NCBI GenBank assembly: GCA_016617855.1
Contig: JAECUM010009738.1
Location: forward strand, 50,070-114,069
Direction: 5' to 3'
Source of the DNA: Megalonaias nervosa
Lineage: Eukaryota > Mollusca > Bivalvia > Unionida > Unionidae
Length of the DNA: 64,000 nt
Positions 1 to 12,873 of the stretch are shown here, piece after piece; the stretch's first letter is position 1; the number at the start of each line of letters is the position of its first letter. The notes under the pieces are model-generated. The model ran no database searches, was not told the origin of the DNA, and saw only the letters and a list, made by a program, of their open reading frames with translations. Both the position numbers and the translations under genes were made by a program.

Positions 1-118
1 GCCCTTTACCCTTTAATAAATTCCTGGTAGCATCTTAGGTAATGTGCTACCTCTTACATTTACTTCAAATCTTTTAGAAGACTTGTTATGAGGATAGCAT
101 CAGTTTAAGAGAATAATA

Positions 119-370
119 ATTTTGTGGTTGTTTTGGGTTTAGTGCCTTTTTTTACCACATGGTAAGCTATACATGGTAGCCAGCATATCTAGTGGAGGAA
201 GAACCTGGAAAAGTCCTGGGAAGAACCAACAACCCACAGGAAGCTACTGGCAGGTTTTCTCACATACCTGTGCTGACAAAGCCTGAGACTCAAACCCACA
301 CAGAAAAAGACATGTCTGTGATCTGTAAATGTGAGCACATTAGACCTCATGGTCACCCAGGGCCCCCAAT
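119..370 (-). mobile_element. tRNA-derived SINE, family 2 (degraded copy)
   Basis: Read on the minus strand, it begins with a tRNA-like head (GACCATGAGGTCTAATGTGC as A-box region, GGGTTTGAGTCTC as B box). It continues through the body shared with the copies at 48694-48943 and 63781-64000 (GAAAACCTGCCAGTAGCTTC) and ends near 119 in GCACTAAACCCAAAACAACC. The open frame at 192-401 is a by-product of this repeat and is not a gene. Confidence 0.75.
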
Positions 371-834
371 AATTTTGGGATTACTGAATCTGTTGCCATG
401 AAAAAAACTTTTGACATGGAGTAAAATATGGCATGTATTTGACATAACAGCAGTAATTTTTATCAAGACACCAAGTCAGTTTTGGTGTGAGAACAAATTA
501 GTTTGAGATAACAAGTCAGTTTGAGTTAGATATAAGCAGTGTTTTGACATTTTAGCTACAAGCAACATACTTTTATAGAGAAGGAAATAGTGGTTAGTCA
601 TATATTATCATCAAAGAATAATTTCCTTGCCCAAAAGAAAATGTAGATTTCATTTCTTGGTCTAGGTCACAAAATACTCATTGTCTTGTTGCCACTATAA
701 CTTGTATAACATGTAGTTTTAATGTTTGGAAAATATAGAAATAAAAATACGAAAAATATTTCATCAATAATTTTCAATATTTCACTATTGACTGTATAAT
801 AAATGTGAATTGTCTGTAATATTTTTACTTTCAG
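371..834. other. intron upstream of exon A, nothing recognised
   Basis: AT-rich sequence without coding potential or clear repeats. The last ~50 bases are the pyrimidine-rich acceptor region of exon A. Confidence 0.6.
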
Positions 835-922
835 CACCAAATTCCTTGTATGTCCAATGAAACATGCTGCTGTTACAATTAATGTTGAGAGCAAACACTC
901 ATTAGTGCCCCTGGATGAAGAT
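835..922 (+). CDS. RBBP5: RBBP5 exon A (first in window), WD40 propeller
   Basis: The acceptor is a T-rich tract ending TTTCAG at 829-834; the donor is GTAAGA at 923. The first base completes a codon begun in an exon upstream of the window, then 29 codons read through FLVCPMKHAAVTIN and end LVPLDED in phase 0. This matches the stretch after about residue 120 of vertebrate RBBP5 (VLVCPMK followed by a short strand and an acidic DDD turn). No further RBBP5 exon was found in 1-834, so the N-terminal exons lie outside the window. Confidence 0.92.
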
Positions 923-3900
923 GTAAGATGCAAATTATTGTCAGTTATACAATGTCAGTTTTGATTAATTTTAGCAAATTTAGCATAACAGCAAGCAAAC
1001 ACTTTTGCATTATCATGGGTAAAATGTAAAAGTTGTATAATACAGCACAGCATATGTACTTTGAAATTGCAATTTTTTTTTTGCTCATTCAACTTTCATG
1101 CTTTCCCAGCTACATGTTCAAAAGCATTTTGTTTGCTGCTGCATTAATGTTGCTAAATCTGATACACAGTTTTGTTTCATCCCTATAGTTACAGTCAATA
1201 TTGTGCCGAATAGTTTCAGAGTAGTTTGGTTTATGTACCTTATATACATAAGTTAACTACAGAAAACATAGAGCCTGATCTGCCATTGCATAATGCACCA
1301 GTGTTGTATATCTATAACGTTTGTAAATTTTATTCATGACTAAGTTGTAGTGATTATCTATAGCTAAGTTTTGTGTACATGTATAGGTTCTATATTAAGA
1401 TATTATGAGTGACAAGATTGCTTAGGATTTATAAATAGCTATAATAATATTTGTAGTAAACATGTTGACATGTTTGGGGTAATTTCCCATTTGCTGGTGG
1501 GGTCAGGTGAGTTCATAGAAGAATGAAGTTATTTCCCATTGGATGGTTAGTTCAGGTGAATTCTTTTAAGATGTGGGATATATGCAAAAAGTCACATAGC
1601 TAATACTAGCAAAATGCATTTTCACCCATTATGCTTGTGTATAACTGCATGGAGCTGGATAATGTCAGTCTTATTTCTTATGTTCTTGTTGTAACACCAG
1701 TCTTCAGAGATTTAAGTCTGTTTAGATATTAATTGAGAGGATACAGTTGCACAGAATATTCATTGGAACTGCCAAGTGCTTATTTGAATAAAATATTATT
1801 CTTTTGTTATTGTGAATTCAAAGGAATTCTGGACAGTGACATTATGATACATCATGACTGTTGGCAGATCTCTACATTTGAGGATTTGAAACTCATTAGG
1901 AACATTTGATTCTTTTAGACTTGAATAGAACTTTTTTAGGATTATTTTGGATTCAGTTAATAATACTGTAAGTTCCTCTTATATTTTTAACTTTGATAAT
2001 TAAATTATTAAGTTTTACAAAACTTGTTGGTTTTGCTTCTTTCTGTTACTTAGTTTTTGACCATAGAGTCATAGCACCAGCAGATCATGATCTATGGTAT
2101 TTGTTCTACTGACTGCTCCTAGCAAGCTGCATAGACCCAGATCTGCTAGTGCATTATGTGATGGCCAATCTGGGTCTGTGCAATTTGCAGTTACACTCAC
2201 CTTATACTAAGTGAGTATATGCAGTAATTGAAGGTTTCAAGGCAGTTCAAAGTACCTCTCTTTAGCAGCTGTTTTGGCAGTACTTGATGCAGTGTATCTC
2301 AGCATTCTTTGTTTCGACTGTGTTAGCACATGGTGAGATATTGCTGTTGCTTTCAGGCAACATTGTTGACAACATTAACAGTCTATAGTAAAGTTTTGTG
2401 TCAATGTTTTTGCAAGTCAGATAGAGCAGTATTGCATTTTTGCATAATTTATGCATATTGTGAAAACTTGATGCAATCATTTTGGTCTTGTGGGTCAGTT
2501 ATAGCATTAAACATCAGTAGTTAGTGGAAGTTATCTCATGGGTAGTCATTAGCTTCAGGCAGCCAAATATCTTACAGTCACAGTCCAGTGATGCAAATAA
2601 ATTTTAATTACTGTGGCTTAATATAGTTGATTACAATGATGAAAAGTCTGTGCATGGGCAACCTACAGTGCTGTTGTTAATCAGGTCAAGTTTTAATGGT
2701 TACTGATGATTTTATACCTATGCATAGAGTGAATTCTATGTAATATTCCCACTCACTGCAATGTGAAGTGTGCTTCTTTGCTAATATAGAAACATAATAT
2801 GTTCATACCCTTCCAAGCCCTCACTGAAGTTACACCTCATCTCCAGTAATAAGTGATGACTGTAGGATAAATCTCTATATCCAAGGGGGGACTACTCTCT
2901 TGCCTTTCTAAGCATGCAGACAACAGCTTAGCACCATTGGTGCTAACCAAATCATAGATGGGTTTAACATCATTTTTAGCACAGTGGGGGTGGGGGACTA
3001 CATTTATGAGGTAGTGAATGTTTACCTTTGTAACAAGATAACCGGGTTGGATTTCAGATTTATAACAGAACATTTTTTATGGTGATACAAATACAATGTT
3101 TAATGATGAATGACTTGAATGAGAAAAGAATTATGATTAATATGTGAGTGTATAAGATCCAAATATTGGACAAATTAACATAATCCGCATGAAGCTAATA
3201 ATGCAACAAATATAAATACAAATAAATGACCTTACACAGTACAAGAATAAAGGTGAACGATTCACAGTAATTTCACAAGACGAAAAGAATGATGCATTTT
3301 ACTCAAAATAGCAAAAAATGATGTACTTTACTCTTACAGTAAAATGTATTCACTCAAATAGTGAAAAAATGAGGTACTTTACTCAAATAGTAAAATGATG
3401 AAAACAAAGGGATATATATACAAAATATCTTTACACTCCCAAAACACTGGATATAACAAACCCCAAAATTAGCCCATGGCTAAAAGATTACATGCATGGA
3501 GTAACACAAAACACTCCATCACTAGCACACTTGGCTACCAGTCACACTGGTCAGTCAAGCAATCAGCATTATAGGTAGTCACAGACCACCATTCAGTTCC
3601 TTGGTCAATCAGGCAATCAGCGCCCACCAATTTGGTCAGCAACGCCCGATCACTTGCTAATCAACCAGCAACACTGTTCACTCAGCTCTACAGCTGCTAT
3701 GGTTCAGCTTTACAGCTGCTATGGTCAGCTTCTGTGGTTAGCTCTACAGCTGGTACCACATCGACTACGATCAGCTGAAAATACATCCAACACCATGTAT
3801 TATGCACGATACGGGCATATACAATAACATGTAATGACATTATATACAGTAAACTATACAAATTACATTATCGGCACAACATTACCAAGCAATAAACAGG

Positions 3901-6900
3901 TTCAGAAGTGAACCTGTGTCTGATAAGATTCAATGTTGTGGTACTAAACGTTTCTTAATAAAATGCATCTTTATATTGCTAATATAAAGCTCTTGCTAAG
4001 TCACAAACACGAATAGAAAATATTTGCATTATACCACACAAGCCGAAGCTACATAGAAAATATACAAAAATAAACGTGGTAGTACATTAGCTATAACTTA
4101 CAATATACATAAGAAATAATATACATGAGAAATTAATAAATATCTTACATACCTCTACAGCTGAAGATGTGCAAATCCCTAAGTATACTGCTTACTGACA
4201 AGACGTCCCATAATGTAAAGATATCATCATACTGTGAGGCATTTATACACAGACGATGCAGCCTACTTCATCTGTGCATTGGAAGAATTCGGTTTTTCCT
4301 ATTGAAAGCACTTCGCACATGCGGCATAGGATGAACCAAACTCACTGTTTCGAAATAATGTACAATATACATAAATCACCCTCAGGTATTGTTGTACACA
4401 AAGGATTTATACAATTCCGTGACAACCTTACTAATTGGGATTAGGGAAGTATTGTTGAAAAACAATTTACCTTTTGAAAAATTATTTTTTCATCTGAACC
4501 TTGGCAATGCTTAATCATAATACAGACACAGTCTTCCAGGCCATCCCTATAGTTCCTCCCTGGAACAGCATGCACATCAGTTGTAACTGACAGTTCACTG
4601 GATTTGGCACCAGTCCATCTATCCATTTTGTACAAAAAATACTTATTAAATTTTGTTTGAGTATAGCAAATAAAGGTCATTTTAGACTATTCTTTCAGTT
4701 TTCACCTTTTTTTTCTCAATTTGCGTGATTTCGTGTGAGTACATTATTTCACATATCATTCATGTTTAATAAAGTTATTATGTGATGAGACTGGACAATG
4801 CATGGCATTTTATTTTCCTTTATGAACTGTAAAATGTGATGTGAAAATTCTCTACTGTATTGTACTGACATGTAATAATACATTGTTTTTGCAGTCAGAT
4901 TTAAACATAGTGGCTTCCTACGACAGAAAAGGGAAGTACATATACACAGGAAATGCCAAAGGCAGAGTAAGTATTTTGTTATTATGGCTTTTTAAATGGA
5001 TGAAACCATGTGCTTTGTTTTAAAAACAAAATTTAAACTATTTTAGGTTTACCTAACAAGTTAAAGGTTATTTAAAATAAGAAGGACAGAGTCTCCATGT
5101 CATGACAGAGTCTCCATCTCATGACAGAGTCTTCATGGCCTTGACTCCCAAAGTCAAAGGAGTGACAAAATGTGTAGCAGAGGAACTACCTATAAAGTAG
5201 AACTTCATTTATCTGGCACCCAATTAACCGTCAGTCTCTGTTAACCGTCAGGGCATTGTATGTCAAAATATTAGAAACAGGTACATGTACATATGTAGAT
5301 ATTATATTTTGATGACCAGGTCTATTGTATAATACTTTTAATGTAGATATTCTGTTATCCAACTATTCTCATATCTGTCATGGTCTCGGTCCTGCACCCT
5401 GACGGATAATCAAAGTTATACTGTATTTCATAAAGAGGCATCCTGGGAATTGACAGAATCTGTGAAACATGAAAGGATTAGGGAAACAGAAGAAAACGCA
5501 AAATTTTAACATACATTTAAAGCAAATCTTTTATGACTTTGCACTCGACCTTCAGTTTAATTATAGTGAGTGTTTTGCAGAATGAATTGCTTTCATCCCA
5601 TGTATAGAAATATAAAGAGATGAAAAGTAATTCAGAACTTTCACTTTGCCACTGCTTACTTTACAAATTGTGTGGACTTGACAAAAAACTAGTAATCCAG
5701 TGTCATAATACAGTAATATTATGATTAAAGAGGTCAGATTAATGATACCTGAGTTTATCAATGGATTTTAACTTTTGGAGTCCTGTTACTGTGTATATAA
5801 CACTTTTCGAAAACATGAGACTACCAAACAGAATTACACACAGTTTTGAGGGTCAGAGATTTTTCTTATGAGGCCAAATGGAAATACAGCTTCACTGTAT
5901 TTTGTTTACTCATTATGCATTCTGGAAAATTTACAGAAAGTACATGTTTTATGATCACTCTAAATGTACACACTATGCTCACTCAGTACATGTTTTATGA
6001 TCACTCTAAATGTACACACTATGCTCACTCAGAAAGTACATGTTTTATGATCACTCTAAATGTACACACTATGCTCACTCAGAAAGTACATGTTTTATGA
6101 TCACTCTAAATATACACACTATGCTCACTTAAAAGTGCACACTCTGTGTTAATATCATTAATGAACCAGCAATAAACTTTATCACAATTTCACTTGGTTT
6201 TTCCTTGAAACTCAGTTGGTAAACTAAGTACTCTTCAGAATAATGCCTCCGAAAATATTTAAAGGTCTAATACTTGGTATGTTAGGAAAAGGATGTAGAA
6301 CTTTACTTTCTGTATCCTGCTGTCATTTAGTTCTAGTCTTCATTAATTGTCTGTTAGCATTTTCTTTAAAATTTTCCCCCTTTCTCTCAAATTTTATTGC
6401 AAACCCATTTACAGACCTGCCCATCCTTTTGATTTTACTCTAAGGTTTACTAACATGACTCAAAATTATGGATATATGGAACAATGGCAAAAAGTTTTTA
6501 AAAAAGAATATTATTGTTTCAGTCAAATCCAGTATCCATATCTGAGTTTTAAATACAGTTGAGTTGGTCAGAGAACCAAACTAATTTTACAGGGTCATCC
6601 CAGATACTTTGATCTACCAGTAGTGTAGAAAGACATGAACTTTAGAGTTATGTACTGATGCAATTACTAGAGCCACAGTAGCTTAACTCGTAATCCAAGG
6701 ATCAATAGTTACCCTGGCCAGCTCAGGTCAGCTGCCTCAGTGTGCCCTTTGGAAGGGCGCTTACCTCCCTTTTCCTCAAAATGATATTCCCAACAACATG
6801 TTAAAAATGTGTTAAACTCCAGCAAAAAGAAAAAAAAACTGCAATAATAATAAATGCAAAATTATGATCCATCTTTACTTCTCAAAGTACAAATTATTTT

Positions 6901-9900
6901 CATTTATAATAATTAATATTCAATAAATCTTTATGCAATCCAGAAAATCTGTTGATCACATGAGAAATGTAACAGCAATAAAGATGAAAATTCATAATTT
7001 GCGACATTTTTAAGAACACATAATCTTTCAATGTTGGGCACTATATCGCCATGAAAATATCCAATATAATGTATAAATCATGAAAGCAGTGTCTTATCTA
7101 CTGTTACACACTGTTCCATACTGAATACATGTATTAATGTGAAATCAGTTACTGCATCTGATTCAAATATTAGTCATTTCACTGCCATTTTTTATGACAA
7201 GTACTGTTCACGATTCCACTAAGCAAATTGAACACAAAAGCACTTTGTTATTACTAAATACATTACATATAACTAATTGCTAAATAAACAGGCACCAGAT
7301 CAGTCGATCTTTCTTTGAACCCATTTTAATCACACCTGTATGAAGTGGCACTTTGTCTAGTGTGCAGATAATCCAGTTTGTGTGAATTAGCATAAGGGTA
7401 GATGTTTTCAGGTCAGTCAAGACCTTATCTGAGAGTGTGTCGCTGTTATCTTCCTCCTCATTTATTTGAGCAATCATCTGGGCCATAGCATAAATCACAG
7501 GGTTCAGCTTGTCCATTTCTTTAAATGAGACAGCAGTCTTTCCTCTTGATGTGCGTAGAAGACAGGAGAGCGCTACTGCCTTCTGACCACACTAAAGGGC
7601 AAACAATCATGTACAGAGTTTACATGGTATACCTCCCACGATAATTCACACACTACTGGGTCCAAAAACATGGACCATGACATAAGCAAGGCTATGAGTT
7701 ACCAAAGGACCTCAGAGAAATTTAAGAAAGGGATGGACATCAACATTGAAAATGGGTGGGGTTGGGTTAAGTGGTTGAATGACTCGTTTAATAATTGCAT
7801 TGGGAACAATTGTCAATAAATAGATTTTTGTAATGAAATTGTTTCTTTTCTGTAAATTACCTTTTTTTCAATACACCCAATATGATAGATCATTTAAAAC
7901 GTTACTCCAAACAGTACTGGATTAAAGTGGTAAGAAACCCTGTATCAATTTCAGAAAGCAGGCCCATGAAATTAATATGTTACCATTTCACTGCAGGCCC
8001 CACCACCACCAGGCAGGGGCACTGGAACAACTGTTCATTTGCTCCACCTTTAATCCAGCTATGACTGCAGGTGGTTATTACATCACTTCTTTTGCATGTG
8101 AACAGGTGAATATGGATACAGATGCTGGATAACATTAATTATGAGCAAGAGACTATGCATATTAATTAAGGCATTATCTTTAGAACACAATAAATTACAC
8201 ATTTTTATCAGGATATATTACAGTAGGTAAAATCAGCATGATATGAAGTTTGATAGTTTACAGAGGTTGTGTTGTTACAGTACTATGTAATCCTGACAGT
8301 GCAGTTGTCAATTGTTGTGTAAGCCAGGTGAACAAAATCAAGCCTACATGGGTCTTTTGTTTTAGTTATTGCCAGAATAATGTCTCTTGTTTTTTTTTTT
8401 TCAGATCCTGGTTTTCACAGAGGATACACACAAACTTGTAGCCTCATTTCGGGTGACAACAGGAACATCAAACACAACAGCCATCAAGTCTATTGAGTTT
8501 GCTCGGAGAGGAGAGTAAGATGAACTAGTATCATCTGTTTGGCTTGATTCAAATTTCTTTGCTTTCATTATTTGAATCTTATGGAAAAGAAAAGAATTAC
8601 AGTTAAAACTAGGCTTCCAAAGGCCTTGAGGGATTGGTGGCAGCTTCATTGTTTGACAACTACAAATTTGCCTTTCACATAGATCTAACAGGTGGTGTAA
8701 TTTCTTTGTTCATGTGTGCAAAGGGATATAACTCTAAGCTCTCAACATTATGGTAATTTACGGAATTATCCAGCAGTTACCGAATAGGATGAACTGCATC
8801 ACTCTGTTGACTGAGGAAAATAGACTTGCCCATAGTGTGGGCAATATGGCACTGAGTTAGTATAAAAAGTCAGTTAAGCATGAAAGGTGCAGAGGATGTC
8901 AGTTTTTGGGCCACTCTGGTCACAGTCAGGTTAGAAATTATGAATCAGTGAATGAATTGACTAAGTTCTCTGCACTTTTTATCACATTAAAGATTTCCGT
9001 TACTGCAATTGGTCGGGGGATACAAACAAACTGGGAGGTATATTCAGACTATAATAATTTGCTTTTGAGGATAAAAATAATTTGGTTCATTTCTTAAATT
9101 TTATACAAAATGTGCTTTAATGTATAATTCATCCAATTGAATGAGTGAAAAAAAAGACTGATGGTGGTGGGGAATGGGAATAAAATCATCATTAATCAGG
9201 GTTCCCGCGCTACTGGGAAATCGGAGAAAAAGTCAGGAGAAATGATAATTTTTGTCCCGACCGTGAAAAGTCCTTGAAATTTGCAAATATTGACGAAAGT
9301 CGGGAAAAACCCTGGAATTTTCCACCACCACTTGACACCCAAAACAATTACGTAATTGAGTTGTAACTGAACTGATCATGAGTTAAATTTATCAAGTTCT
9401 AACCAGAATATTAGGATGTTGCAGTATGGATCATTTGGGTGCTTGCTGTAAATATATTTGTTGAGACAATCCAAACGCTCAGTGGATTAGATTCATCTAG
9501 TAGACTTTTTTCACAGACAGCTCGATATCCGTATCTTTGTCATATGGAAGGTATGAAAACCAGTCTAGCATCACAAGAGGCCAACATGGTTTCGGCAAAG
9601 CATAGCTGTTTAGCGGATGGGCTAGCAAACTTAAACGTTGTTAAATCGAGTTATACCTGCATGAATTCGATATCAAAATTATTTATTTTCTCAGAAATTG
9701 TGAGTAATAAAATCATTTTGTCTTTAGTCTGCTGAAAGACGATAAATCTAAGGCATTGATGAAATTTGAGCTAGTACTAGCGATTTCAATTGCTAGTCGC
9801 ACGGGCACACAGAATCTCACAACCAACATTTTCAAATATTGTAGAAAAAAATATTAAATGAAAGTCGTATACTGGTTGTAATAAAATACAAAAAACAAAA

Positions 9901-12829
9901 GAGTACGGAATTCTCTATATTTATTCCGAGACCAACTTCCAGAGTTTATTGTATCATGTGACTACCAAGTTGGCATGTGCACACTAATGCAGGGAGCATA
10001 TGAAACAGGGAACTAGACTACTCTGCTGGATGACTCAGACTGGCCAAGTTTCTTGTTGTTGTTCTCAAAATAAATATGTTGAGGATTATATGTTCTTTCT
10101 GGTTTTTACAAATGATATCAGACTTTCATTTAATATATAACTGAATTTTGTACAACAACATTGAAGAGGAGTTTGTTGTTGATATCACATTACTATTGGA
10201 CTTCGATATCGTTATTTGAGATTTCTGAAGTCATGTAACTAGTAACGCAAATGGTTTCATCTGTGTCTTAGTTTCATCTAGTCTGTCATAGGATTAAAGA
10301 CATAACGATTATAATACTTGGCATTTTTTGAGAAAATAAATAATTTTCCTATCGATTTCATGCAGGTATAAGTCGATATAACATAGTTTAATTTGCTAGG
10401 CCAGCTGGTAAGCTATCTTATGGCAAATTCCAGATTTTGGATATGTAATTGCACTGACCCCACACTCCAACCTATAAGCCCAAATGTGAAAAATGAGGTT
10501 GGAATATTCAGAGGAAACCCGGATTAGAAAAATTTTGAATCTCTGAGCTGACCTTTGATGCAAAACGATTACACAGTGACATGTAGCTTGAATCATTGGT
10601 TTCAGATCTTAAATAGAACACAGGAGAAATGGGAAATTTTCGTCCCTTTTATTATATATTAAGAAACAATAAGAGTCCTGTCTCAATACAGGTTTGGGGA
10701 CTGGTTTATCGAACTAAAGAAGACAAGTTGATTTTACAGAATATTCAGTCTTTGTTTATACATTAATATATAATTTTGAAGGTCTTTTGTCAAAATTTAA
10801 ATCAACCCCTTTGTAAATGTTTTTAAATGAAGGAATTTTTAACCAAATTGTCTTAAGGAGTTTAGGTTGGTTGAAAAATCTTGTTTGAGATTTTATTGGC
10901 ACACATAAATTCAGAGTTAAACTTGTTTCATTACAAGATAAGATTCTACTGCTTTGCATTTATTTCTGGGTTTTTTTTCATACTGTGATAGGAAATGTTT
11001 ACTTTGTATAACATGCATATATATATTGCTATAGAATTCTTTAGAATTAAAGGTTTGAAAGGAAACAAAACTAATTTATGCTCATTATGTTGTTTCCACA
11101 TAGCAACATAATGCAGGTCAGCAAAGTAAAGTTAGAATTTTGATTCTGTACATTGAAATGGCTTTAAATGCCAATTTATAGGAATATAGTCAGACTTGTT
11201 TTGTGTGATTCTATTTGTGGTTTTGTACATGATCATCTTTTCTGACATATATGTTTTGGAGAGTCTTGAAAGATAAATGTCTTTAGATTCAGAAAATGCA
11301 TGTTTTATAATCCAAAATGTTCTTTAATTCCATTCAGTAATGGTCATATGTGAACCTTGAAAAAATTCATTTCATCCTGGAAAAAACCTGGAAAACACCT
11401 GGAAATTTATATTTAGAAAAGTGTGCGAACCATGAATAATGTTTGGATTTTATTGTAAATTCAAATTATATGTTTCTTGTTATATGTTTAGTTTATATGT
11501 CAGTTATCCTGACAAGCATTTGTCTTGCACTAAGTGAAGACAGTTTCTTTTATGTTCTTATCTTTTCAGCTGTTTCCTGGTGAACTCAGCAGACAGAATC
11601 ATCCGTGTGTATAAGAGTGATGAAGTTTTGCTTTGTAGTAAAGATGGAGAACCAGAGCCAATACAAAAGCTCCAGGATCTTGTTAACAGGTATTATTAGG
11701 TGTTATATTTGTAATTTGTGCAATTTATTGACCAGGATCCTGTTAATGTGTAATTTTGGGGTTATACTTGTAATTTATACACTATATTGTCCATGATCTT
11801 GTTAACATGTATTATTAGGAGTTATACTTGTAATTTTAATTTGTACAAAATATTGACCATGTTAACAGTCTTATTAGGGGTTATACATGAAATCTGAATA
11901 CTATATATTACTTTTATATTAATAGCACCCAACTACAAACAGATTAGATCCCACCCTGTTGTTGCATAGTACATTGATATATCAGGTTCTGCACTGTTCT
12001 CATGTTATAATAAACAGTGTGAACAGTTCACACTGACAAAATATGTGATTGTGTTTGGAGTCTGAGCAGTTTGATGTGCATTATAACAAAAAATATGGTA
12101 ACTTTGGTATCATTTGCAACAAATACATAATCAAAGCTGACTCTGTAGTGGTATATTTTTTTTAGTGATCCCAATTGACATGAGGTCATAGATGTCTTCT
12201 ATGGATAAGATCATACATATCTACAGTATAAAATCAGATATGTTATTAAGTATAGAAAGTGTTACTGACATGGAATTATTTTTAGAAATAAAGCATACAG
12301 ATTTATAAGAAGTTAAAAATTAAATCACAGGTTTACAAAAAGAATGAGAGTGTACAAATTGCTGAATCCTTCCTCATCTGAAATCAATTCCAAACTTATA
12401 AGAATAAATTTGTCTAGTTCTACAGTCTCACTGTATGACATAGTTTTTTGTTGGACTTTGACAGTAACCATTTTTATTCTCAGACTTCAGTACCTGTATT
12501 TTCTTTACCTGCCTAGGTCAAAATTATGCAATATTACAGGTAATTTTGCATTGTTAAGCTACGTCATCTTTGAAAATGTGGGAAAATTCTGGATGTTTAT
12601 CATTCATGAATTGGCATTTTCAGGTACTAGAGATGTCTTAGATAAGTTATGGCTTGGTGCAGTTTTTGAGTAAAATTTACAAGAAACTCCCACTTGAGAT
12701 GTTTCAGTATGCATATAAAAAGTAAAGCTGACTTGCATCAGATAGTAGATATCACAAGGTGTTCTTTATGGATTATTGGCATTGGAATGCTTGACATCTT
12801 CTTTACCCCTCCATTTAATTGGTCTCTCT

Positions 12830-12873
<44 letters not shown>

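Noticed and set aside
192..401. 69-codon ORF as an RBBP5 upstream exon or small gene
   Set aside because: Its sequence lies in a SINE family 2 copy shared with 48694-48943 and 63781-64000.
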